Shown here: positions 1-5,615 of the stretch, piece by piece
How the letters are laid out: each line of letters opens with the position of its first letter
Numbering within the stretch: the stretch's first letter is position 1
DNA from: Sphingomonadales bacterium
Lineage (GTDB): Bacteria > Pseudomonadota > Alphaproteobacteria > Sphingomonadales > Sphingomonadaceae
Length of the DNA: 6,566 nt
Assembly: GCA_024636595.1 (NCBI GenBank)
Contig: JAGXGT010000086.1
Span: 1 to 6,566 of the forward strand
Reading direction: 5' to 3'
Made by a program: the position numbers and the translations under genes
The notes under the pieces: generated by a model
Databases searched by the model: none
What the model was told of the DNA's origin: nothing
Seen by the model: only the letters and a program-made list of their open reading frames with translations

Positions 1-525
1 CTTGTCATCCTCCCAGCCGCGGAACGTGCCAAGCTGCCCCTGAAACTGCCCAATCGCCGCGGAAACCAGCGGTATGCGGTGGGCGAGCGAGAGATCGGAG
101 ACCAAAAGGCGGGTCTGGTAATTGTCCGTGCCATCGATGATCGCATCGAAAGGCGCAAAAAATGCTGCAGCATCCTCTGAGAAATGCTGCGCGGTAAGCC
201 TTTGATTTATAGGGAATATATCAACATCCGGATTGATGCGTTTCGCGGCAACTTCAGCAACTTCAACTTTCGCTTTGCCAATGTCATTTTCGGAAAATAA
301 AACCTGCCGCTGCAAATTCGAAAGCGACACCACATCATCATCGATGATGGTCAAAGCCCCGATTCCCGCCGCCGCGAGATATTGAATGGCGGGACAGCCA
401 ATCCCGCCCGCGCCGACTACCAATATATGCGCATCAAGTATCTTCTTCTGCCCGCTGCCGCCAATATCCTTGAGCACGATATGGCGGGCATAGCGGTCCA
501 GCTGCTCGTCAGTGAGTGGGCTCAT
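1..525 (-). CDS. moeB: MoeB/ThiF/HesA-family sulfur-carrier adenylyltransferase, C-terminus cut by window edge
   Basis: E1-like enzyme that adenylates the C-terminal glycine of a ubiquitin-like sulfur carrier (MoaD for molybdopterin, or ThiS for thiazole). The 175 visible residues carry the family N-terminal signature RYARHIVLKDIG (11-22), the nucleotide-binding loop GAGGIG (38-43), the aspartates after the second strand (IDDD, 61-64), the arginine of SNLQRQ (R73), K86 in DIGKAK, and the aspartate of DGTDN (131-135). R73 and K86 fall at the same numbers as in E. coli MoeB. The family is about 250 residues, so some 75 are missing, including the zinc-binding CxxC pairs expected just past the edge. 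The start ATG overlaps the stop of the upstream exported protein as ATGA, and no clear Shine-Dalgarno is seen, so translation is probably coupled. MoeB fits better than ThiF by residue numbering, but the sulfur-carrier partner is not in the window. Confidence 0.88.
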   Translation of the reverse strand, partial: MSPLTDEQLDRYARHIVLKDIGGSGQKKILDAHILVVGAGGIGCPAIQYLAAAGIGALTIIDDDVVSLSNLQRQVLFSENDIGKAKVEVAEVAAKRINPDVDIFPINQRLTAQHFSEDAAAFFAPFDAIIDGTDNYQTRLLVSDLSLAHRIPLVSAAIGQFQGQLGTFRGWEDDK

Positions 526-929
526 TCAGGCCAGCGGAAATTCATGGTTGTCCGGTACCATGTCGGTTTGTGAGTAGATGGAATCGGCGCGATATTGCTG
601 GCATATTTTGCGAGATGGTTCACGGTATATTGCTCAAGTTCCGGGCAACCGCTGTCGACCGGAACTATCTTCAAGATATCGCCATCTGCCGAGACCAGAA
701 TCGCGGCATGAATTTTGGCAAAAACCCAATCAGACACCACAGGTAATTCGCAATGAGCGGCCTTAGCGACTCGTTCCGCTTTCCGTTCATGTTGTTCGCC
801 GTAGGTTACCCTTTTCCGGAATTTCGCTACTTCGAGTGCGGAAAAGTCGGTCGGCATAGCCGTGGCCAAGTCGTCCGTTGTCGCGTCGACCGAGCCTGCG
901 AGCGCGAGTGCAAATAACAATTCGATCAT
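522..929 (-). CDS. Small exported protein with a TonB C-terminal-like tail, function unknown
   Basis: 135-residue protein I cannot assign to a named gene. Residues 1-15 (MIELLFALALAGSVD) form a hydrophobic segment that looks like a Sec signal peptide with likely cleavage near A16, although the n-region is acidic and lacks the usual Lys/Arg. Residues about 30-60 are charged and possibly helical. The C-terminal half (about 70-133) reads like a degenerate TonB C-terminal domain: a strand (ILVSADGDILKIVPV), then DSGCPELEQYTV in the place of the family's SSG-x-x-LD-x-A helix start, and a closing strand TTMNFRW. Two cysteines (C60, C95) could pair in the periplasm. The start is well supported by a strong AGGAGG five bases upstream. 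It lies 30 nt after dut and overlaps the MoeB-like gene by 4 nt. The gene call is firm; the TonB-like fold is inference from pattern only. Confidence 0.8.
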   Translation of the reverse strand: MIELLFALALAGSVDATTDDLATAMPTDFSALEVAKFRKRVTYGEQHERKAERVAKAAHCELPVVSDWVFAKIHAAILVSADGDILKIVPVDSGCPELEQYTVNHLAKYASNIAPIPSTHKPTWYRTTMNFRWPE

Positions 930-934
930 AAAAG

Positions 935-940
935 CCTCCT
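935..940 (-). promoter_or_regulatory. Strong Shine-Dalgarno (AGGAGG) for the exported protein gene
   Basis: On the minus strand AGGAGG lies five bases before the ATG at 929-927. It is the best ribosome binding site in the window and fixes this start. A small perfect hairpin (GTCGT-GCTT-ACGAC, 958-945) sits five bases upstream of it. Confidence 0.8.
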
Positions 941-959
941 GATTGTCGTAAGCACGACC

Positions 960-1406
960 TTATACCCCGGTTGAGCCAAAACCGCCAGACCCCCGCAGCG
1001 TTTCGTCCAGATTTGCCACTTCGACGAGAACGCCGCGCTGAACCGGGGCGACGACGATCTGCGCAATCCGGTCACCGCGCTTGATGACGAAATCCTCATT
1101 GCCGTGATTGATCAGAATGACCTTCAACTCGCCGCGATAATCGCTGTCGATGGTACCGGGCGAATTGGGGAGGCTGATGCCTTTTTTAAGGGCCAGCCCG
1201 GAACGGGGGCGGACCTGGATCTCGTAACCAGCCGGGATGGCAAATGCGAAGCCTGTTCCGACCAGTTCGCGCTTGCCGGGTGCGATTGTTAGCGCTTCGG
1301 CGGCGCGGACATCCATGCCAGCGGAACCAGCGGTTTCATAGGAAGGAAGCGGCAGATCGCCAGCGTGATCCAGTCGTTTGACGGCAATATCAACGGGTTC
1401 AAACAT
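960..1406 (-). CDS. dut: Deoxyuridine 5'-triphosphate nucleotidohydrolase (dUTPase)
   Basis: Hydrolyses dUTP to dUMP and pyrophosphate in the cytoplasm, keeping uracil out of DNA and supplying dUMP for thymidylate synthesis. At 148 residues it has the normal length of the homotrimeric family, and all five motifs are present in order: motif I AGSAGMDVRA (26-35), motif II RPRSGLA (66-72), motif III GTIDSDYRGEL (84-94) with the catalytic Asp87 and the uracil-stacking Tyr90, motif IV GDRIAQIV (111-118), and the flexible C-terminal P-loop-like motif V RGSGGFGSTG (138-147). The start ATG shares its A with the coaBC stop (TGATG), and a GAGGAA Shine-Dalgarno lies 8 nt upstream inside the end of coaBC. 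The coaBC-dut pairing is widespread in proteobacteria. Nothing is missing or unusual. Confidence 0.98.
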   Translation of the reverse strand: MFEPVDIAVKRLDHAGDLPLPSYETAGSAGMDVRAAEALTIAPGKRELVGTGFAFAIPAGYEIQVRPRSGLALKKGISLPNSPGTIDSDYRGELKVILINHGNEDFVIKRGDRIAQIVVAPVQRGVLVEVANLDETLRGSGGFGSTGV

Positions 1407-2689
1407 CAGGCAAGTTCCTCGCCAATTTTGGCAACAAGACGGCGCGCGACTTCCATCTTCGGCAGCCGTTCCCAGATTTCCGTGCCGGTGCCAGTGACGA
1501 TATGGACGCTATTGTCGGTTCCGCCCATCACGCTTTCACCAATCGGACCGGACACATCATTCGCGACGATCCAGTCGCAGGATTTTTTCTCGAGTTTCGC
1601 TTTCGCATGTTCGGCAATTTTCTCCGTTTCGGCAGCAAAGCCGATTAGCAACGCGGGCCGTTGTTCGTGCCGCGCCAGGCCAGACAATATGTCAGGGTTC
1701 TCGGTCAGCTTGAGCGCTGCGGGAGCCGCGCCGCCTTTCTTGATCTTCTGTCCGGACTGGCTGTCCGCGCGCCAGTCAGCGACGGCTGCGACCATGATGG
1801 CAACATCCGCGGGCAAGGAGTCATGCACTGCCTGTTCCATTTCGATCGCGGTTTCGACATCGATACGCATGACACCGGCCGGTGTCGGCAGGTGCACGGG
1901 TCCCGCCACCAGAGTAACCCGCGCCCCGGCATCGGCAGCCGCGGCGGCAATGGCAAATCCCTGGCGTCCGGAGGAGCGGTTGGCGATATAGCGCACCGGA
2001 TCAATCGGCTCATGCGTCGGACCTGCCGTGATCAGGACATGCTTGCCGCGCAGCGGACGATGCTGGTCGGGCGCGAAGGCGGGCTGGCCGTCAAGCGGAT
2101 TGGGGCCGAGTTCATTCTGCCCATGAAGGTCGGAATGCCCTCGCTCGCTGCTGAGGCAATTTACAATTTCCTGCATCACCGCCTCTGGTTCTGGCAGCCG
2201 ACCCGGCCCATATTCTCCGCAGGCCATATCGCCCTCATCGGGGCGCATCACCATGATGCCGTCTGACCTGAGCTGAGCGATATTGCGCTGCGTCGCCGCA
2301 TGCTGCCACATGCGAACATTCATGGCAGGGACGGCCAGCACGGGCGCATCGGTTGCAAGCAGCAGAGTCGTGGCCAGATCGTCGGCGATCCCGCCCACCA
2401 TCTTGGCCAGCAGATTGGCGGTTGCGGGACATATCACGATCAGGTCGGCTTCGCGGGACAATTGGATGTGGCCCATCTCTGTCTCGTCCTTGAGCGACCA
2501 GAGGGTAGTGTGCACTTCGTTTTCGGACAGCGCCGCCAGCGTCATCGGGGTGACAAATTGCGACCCCGATTCGGTCAGCACACAGCGCACCGTCATGCCG
2601 GATTTCTTTATCAGGCGGATGAGTTCTGCTGCCTTATAGGCGGCGATTCCTCCACCGATGATCAGCAGGATATGTTTGGCTACAGCCAT
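1406..2689 (-). CDS. coaBC: Bifunctional phosphopantothenoylcysteine decarboxylase / phosphopantothenate-cysteine ligase
   Basis: Carries out two consecutive steps of coenzyme A synthesis: CoaB joins cysteine to 4'-phosphopantothenate using CTP, and the flavoprotein CoaC decarboxylates the product to 4'-phosphopantetheine. CoaC domain, residues 1 to about 180: FMN-binding GGGIAAYKAAE (12-22), active-site His74 (MGHIQL), PAMNVRMW (121-128) with Asn124, and the substrate clamp GDMACGEYGPGRL (153-165) with Cys157. CoaB domain, about 213-427: TAGPTHEPIDPVRYIANRSS (221-240) with Asn237, AAVADWR (301-307), KIKK (315-318) and FAAET (351-355). Every key residue of both halves is present. The total of 427 residues is somewhat above the usual 400 or so; the excess is a polar, Pro/Gly/Asn-rich linker at about 181-212. 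The ATG lies 2 nt after the preceding stop with only a weak GGAAA upstream, so reinitiation is likely. Confidence 0.97.
   Translation of the reverse strand: MAVAKHILLIIGGGIAAYKAAELIRLIKKSGMTVRCVLTESGSQFVTPMTLAALSENEVHTTLWSLKDETEMGHIQLSREADLIVICPATANLLAKMVGGIADDLATTLLLATDAPVLAVPAMNVRMWQHAATQRNIAQLRSDGIMVMRPDEGDMACGEYGPGRLPEPEAVMQEIVNCLSSERGHSDLHGQNELGPNPLDGQPAFAPDQHRPLRGKHVLITAGPTHEPIDPVRYIANRSSGRQGFAIAAAAADAGARVTLVAGPVHLPTPAGVMRIDVETAIEMEQAVHDSLPADVAIMVAAVADWRADSQSGQKIKKGGAAPAALKLTENPDILSGLARHEQRPALLIGFAAETEKIAEHAKAKLEKKSCDWIVANDVSGPIGESVMGGTDNSVHIVTGTGTEIWERLPKMEVARRLVAKIGEELA
1415..1420 (-). promoter_or_regulatory. Shine-Dalgarno (GAGGAA) for dut inside the coaBC 3' end
   Basis: GAGGAA on the minus strand, 8 nt before the dut ATG and within the last codons of coaBC. 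Together with the TGATG stop/start overlap it supports the dut start and translational coupling to coaBC. Confidence 0.65.
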
Positions 2690-2691
2690 AT

Positions 2692-3198
2692 CTATGAAGG
2701 TTTCCGTACGAAGCTGGCCTTGTTAAACTCGCGCCATCCCTCTTTGGTTAACAACCAGTCGGTGACCCGCATTTGTCCGTCATCCATCAGCCGATATTCC
2801 GTTCGCCCCAATTTGCCGCCGGCGACGCCCCAGATTGAAATGATAGCAGCTTGTTCGATGGTCACGCTGAGGGGATGCAGGTCGCCGCTATTATCAGCCC
2901 AATAGCCTGCGGTAGTATTGGAATCCGTGTCCAGATAGTGACCGATACCGGTGAATGTCTTGTCGCTCGCCGGGTCCATAATGATCCGATAGTCAATTTT
3001 ATAAAATTGACCGTCCAGCGTTTTGGACCAGACCATTTCCGATTTCACATCTGGACCAAAGCTATTACCCGAAGCGGTCCATACCCCTTCCACCAGATCG
3101 AACATTTTCTGATGATCATTCGCGTGAGCCGGGACTGCGGGAATGGATGCAGCGGCAAATGCGACGGCAAGAACCCAATATAGGAATGAAAACTTCAT
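2692..3198 (-). CDS. Exported lipocalin-like (DUF1579-type) protein, function unknown
   Basis: 168-residue protein not recognised as a named gene. The start at 3198 is preferred over an ATG 12 codons upstream (3234): the shorter form begins with a canonical signal peptide (MKFSF then a hydrophobic run to about residue 20, cleavage after AHA at 24-26), begins 4 nt after the ubiB stop, and has a GGGA element 7 nt upstream, while the longer form would overlap ubiB. The mature part of about 142 residues opens with LVEGVW (35-40), like the GxW of lipocalin-type barrels, followed by alternating beta-strand patterns rich in Gly, Asp and aromatics (for example GQFYKIDYRI, GIGHYLD, AGYWADNSGD, WREFNKASFVR). 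This layout resembles small DUF1579-like beta-barrels, which often bind hydrophobic ligands; the assignment is inference. It has no cysteine, lipobox or membrane anchor, so a soluble periplasmic location is likely. It sits between ubiB and coaBC, 2 nt from the latter. Confidence 0.85.
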   Translation of the reverse strand: MKFSFLYWVLAVAFAAASIPAVPAHANDHQKMFDLVEGVWTASGNSFGPDVKSEMVWSKTLDGQFYKIDYRIIMDPASDKTFTGIGHYLDTDSNTTAGYWADNSGDLHPLSVTIEQAAIISIWGVAGGKLGRTEYRLMDDGQMRVTDWLLTKEGWREFNKASFVRKPS

Positions 3199-3202
3199 CG
3201 GC

Positions 3203-4756
3203 TTATCCCAAAATGAACATGGTGGCTGCGCCAATTGCCCCAGCGACGATGGCTGTTAGCATATAACGCCAAAACCCGCCACCATCGCCCTTTTTCCGCT
3301 TCTCCCAGATCAGCTCGACGTCGGCAACTGGCGGCGGCGGCGGTGCCCCGCCTTGGCGGGGGAGTTGGGCGTCGAGACGCCGGACAATATCGGGGAGCAG
3401 CAGCAGCGTGTCGAGGTCATCATTGATCCGGTCGGCAATCGCCGCCTCCGGACCCAGTTCGCCGCGTATCCACTGTTTCACATAAGGCCCGCTGGTATCC
3501 CACATATTGATTTGCGGGTTGAGATCGGTTGCGATGCCCTCGACCATCACCATGGTTTTTTGCAGCAGCAGCAGATGCGGCTGTGTTTCCATGTCGAAAT
3601 CGCGGGTGATCGCGAACAGTCCGTCGAGCATATCGCCCACCGACAGTTCGCTGACCGGTTTGCCGCGCATTGGTTCGCCGACGGCGCGCAGGGCCGTGGC
3701 GAAATCTTCCATGCTGTGATGATCCGGGACATATTGCGCTTCAAAATGGATTTCCGCGACGCGTCTATAATTGCCAGTGGTCAGGCCGTAGAGAATTTCT
3801 GCCAGCCAGACGCGTGCTTTCTTGTTGATCCTGCCCATGATGCCGAAATCGATGGCGACAATCGTCCCGTCGGCTTTCACGAACAGATTGCCCTGGTGCA
3901 TGTCGGCATGGAAATAACCGGCCTCGATCGCCTGCTTGAGGAAGGTGTGGACCAGCCGGTTGGCGATGGCATCCAGATCATGGCCAGCTGCGACCAGCGC
4001 ATCGCGATTCGAGATTTTTACGCCATCGACCCAGTCGAGCGTCAGTACGCGGCCAGATGTCCGGTCCCAGTCGATTGCCGGAATCTCATATTGATCGACC
4101 TGAGCCATATGCTCGGCCAGCTCTGAGGCGCTCGCGGCTTCACGGCGCAAGTCCAGCTCGCGCATCGTCCAGCGGCGAAAATTGGCGATAACCAATTGTG
4201 GACGGAGGCGTTTGGCCTCGCCGCCGAGAGCCTCGAGATGAGCGGCAGCCCATTCGTAGGTTTCTATATCCTGGTTGAATTTCTTGATAATGCCGGGACG
4301 CAGAACCTTGACGGCAACATCCTTGCCTTCCAGCGTGGTCGCGCGGTGCACCTGAGCGATCGAAGCGGCCCCCACCGGGTCAGGGTCTATATAGCTGTAC
4401 AGCTCGTCCAAAGACTTGCCGAGACTGAGTTCGATTTCATCACGAATCTGGTCGAATGGCACGGGCGGCAGGCTGTCCTGCAATTGCAGCAAGTCTCGGG
4501 CGGCTGCCTCACCAATCACGTCGGGCCGGGTAGCCAGTGTCTGGCCAAGCTTGATCGCAGCGGGGCCGATGGCTTGCAACGCAGCCGAGTAATTAGGCTC
4601 CTTGGGCTGGAACGTGCCGATCCGGGCGATGCGGAACAGGCGGCGGACCTGCGGCGGGGTCGCCTTGTGCCTCTCCAGATCGCGCAGCGCGCCATGTTTG
4701 GCGAGCGTACGGCCCCATTTGAGCAGGCGGAATATATGGGTGCGAGCGCTTGTCAT
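3203..4756 (-). CDS. ubiB: UbiB/ADCK-family atypical kinase-like ATPase for ubiquinone biosynthesis
   Basis: Member of the ABC1/ADCK/UbiB family, required for ubiquinone production. Older annotations call it 2-polyprenylphenol 6-hydroxylase, but the family is an atypical protein-kinase fold with ATPase activity thought to help extract lipid intermediates. Visible motifs: KLGQ (69-72) of the KxGQ inhibitory motif, the Ala-rich nucleotide loop GAASIAQVHRA (129-139; first Ala of the usual AAAS replaced by Gly), Lys150 in VAVKV, ELD (200-202) of the ExD motif, catalytic loop HADMHQGN (283-290) with Asp285 and Asn290, and DFG (303-305). A Pro-rich linker with PPPPP (472-476) precedes a single C-terminal membrane helix (about 496-516). 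At 517 residues the length is normal. The start follows the ubiE stop by 13 nt without a clear Shine-Dalgarno, yet the N-terminus THIFRLLKWGRTLAKHG is typical of alphaproteobacterial UbiB. Confidence 0.97.
   Translation of the reverse strand: MTSARTHIFRLLKWGRTLAKHGALRDLERHKATPPQVRRLFRIARIGTFQPKEPNYSAALQAIGPAAIKLGQTLATRPDVIGEAAARDLLQLQDSLPPVPFDQIRDEIELSLGKSLDELYSYIDPDPVGAASIAQVHRATTLEGKDVAVKVLRPGIIKKFNQDIETYEWAAAHLEALGGEAKRLRPQLVIANFRRWTMRELDLRREAASASELAEHMAQVDQYEIPAIDWDRTSGRVLTLDWVDGVKISNRDALVAAGHDLDAIANRLVHTFLKQAIEAGYFHADMHQGNLFVKADGTIVAIDFGIMGRINKKARVWLAEILYGLTTGNYRRVAEIHFEAQYVPDHHSMEDFATALRAVGEPMRGKPVSELSVGDMLDGLFAITRDFDMETQPHLLLLQKTMVMVEGIATDLNPQINMWDTSGPYVKQWIRGELGPEAAIADRINDDLDTLLLLPDIVRRLDAQLPRQGGAPPPPPVADVELIWEKRKKGDGGGFWRYMLTAIVAGAIGAATMFILG
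3346..3361 (-). other. GC-rich perfect hairpin within the 3' part of ubiB
   Basis: The bases CCCCGCC (3346-3352) and GGCGGGG (3355-3361) are exact reverse complements separated by two bases; a 6-bp stem with a 4-base loop is sterically more likely. It lies immediately upstream, in ubiB mRNA order, of the codons for the PPPPP tract (3343-3329). It has no following T-run, so it is not an intrinsic terminator. It may be a by-product of GC-rich codons. Confidence 0.4.
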
Positions 4757-4769
4757 CCGTTGTAGGCGC

Positions 4770-5510
4770 TCAAGCTTTCCAGCCGCTATGAATCGCGACC
4801 AGGCCGCCCATCATCGGTTCCACCTTGGTCTGGCTGAATCCGGCCGCCTCGATCATCGCGCGAAATTCTTCCATCGGCGGGAATTTCGCAATCGATTCGG
4901 CGAGATAGCGATAGCTGGCCTCGTCATTCGCCACTGCCTTGCCGACTTTTGGCAGGATCTTGTGGGAATAGGTTTCGTAGATTTTGTCGAAGCCGGGCCA
5001 GTTGGTCTGTGAAAATTCCATGCAATAAAAGCGCCCGCCATATTTCAGCACGCGGTGTGCTTCGGCCAGGGCTTTGTCGATGTGGGTGACATTGCGGATG
5101 CCAAAGACGATTGTATAGGCATCGAAATGGGCGTCGGGGAAGTTTAGCTGCTCGGCATTTTGCTGGCTCCAGACCAGCCGCGTTTCGTCTTTATCAAGCG
5201 CACGGTCCACACCTTCGGCCAGCATTTCCGCATTGATGTCTGCGACCGTGATATTGGCACCGCTGTCGACCATACGAAAGGCGATGTCGCCAGTGCCGCC
5301 CGCCATATCGAGAATATTCTCGTTGGCGCGCGGCTTGACGCGGCGCACGAAGCGATCTTTCCACAAGCGGTGCGTGCCGGCGCTCATCGCGTCGTTCATC
5401 ACATCATATTTGGAGGCAACGCTGGAGAAGACCGCGCCTACCTTGCCGGTCTTTTCGCTTTCGTCGACCTCTTCATAGCCGAAGGAGACGGTATTGCTTT
5501 CGATAGCCAT
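4770..5510 (-). CDS. ubiE: Ubiquinone (and possibly menaquinone) C-methyltransferase
   Basis: SAM-dependent C-methyltransferase that converts 2-polyprenyl-6-methoxy-1,4-benzoquinol to the 3-methyl form in ubiquinone synthesis; relatives also methylate demethylmenaquinol. At 246 residues it is of normal length. It shows UbiE signature 1, YDVMNDAMSAGTHRLWK (35-51), SAM-binding motif I LDMAGGTGDIAF (67-78), the acidic end of strand 2 (VADIN, 89-93), and signature 2, RNVTHIDKALAEAHRVL (139-155), followed by the KYGG post motif. The frame is open upstream to 5918, but the extension would run antisense through mutM and is not family-like; MAIESNTVSFGYEEV is the natural N-terminus. An AGG lies 6 nt upstream of this ATG. 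It is the first gene of the leftward operon, divergent from mutM. Confidence 0.97.
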   Translation of the reverse strand: MAIESNTVSFGYEEVDESEKTGKVGAVFSSVASKYDVMNDAMSAGTHRLWKDRFVRRVKPRANENILDMAGGTGDIAFRMVDSGANITVADINAEMLAEGVDRALDKDETRLVWSQQNAEQLNFPDAHFDAYTIVFGIRNVTHIDKALAEAHRVLKYGGRFYCMEFSQTNWPGFDKIYETYSHKILPKVGKAVANDEASYRYLAESIAKFPPMEEFRAMIEAAGFSQTKVEPMMGGLVAIHSGWKA

Positions 5511-5542
5511 TTCTTGCCTGTGCTGATTTTTCTTTAAAATCC

Positions 5543-5587
5543 CGAGTAGACGAGCCTTGGCAGCACTGCAATCACTCTGTAGCTGCC
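5543..5587. promoter_or_regulatory. Putative divergent promoter region between ubiE and mutM
   Basis: The 105 bp between the two start codons must hold both promoters if the genes are expressed from here. Plus-strand candidate for mutM: TTGGCA (5557-5562), 17 nt, TAGCTG (5580-5585). Minus-strand candidate for ubiE: TTGCAG (5571-5566), 17 nt, TACTCG (5548-5543). Both -10 elements are poor matches. An inverted pair GGCAGC (5559-5564) / GCTGCC (5582-5587), spaced by 17 nt, overlaps the mutM candidate, and CCTTGG occurs twice (5555-5560, 5588-5593). The presence of promoters is likely from the divergent layout; the exact elements are tentative. Confidence 0.3.
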
Positions 5588-5615
5588 CCTTGGACCGTAA
5601 GGGATGAGAATTGCA

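Noticed and set aside
1365..2905. Several plus-strand open frames of about 200 codons (1365-1991, 1661-2266, 2300-2905)
   Set aside because: All are antisense to dut, coaBC or the lipocalin-like gene, lack ribosome binding sites and family motifs, and overlap one another.
3199..3234. Earlier in-frame ATG for the lipocalin-like gene
   Set aside because: It would overlap the ubiB end and put MAQPPCSFWDKP before an otherwise canonical signal peptide beginning MKFSF.
3346..3361. Possible Rho-independent terminator at the GC hairpin in ubiB
   Set aside because: There is no T-run on either side, and it is within a coding sequence with closely spaced genes downstream.
3353..4126. 257-codon plus-strand open frame
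   Set aside because: It lies wholly antisense to ubiB, whose kinase-like motifs are intact. The translation has no recognisable domain and reflects GC-rich codon bias on the opposite strand.
5604..5615. Earlier in-frame ATG for mutM giving MRIAMPELPE
   Set aside because: The catalytic proline must be residue 2 after the initiator Met; starting here would bury it and inactivate the enzyme.
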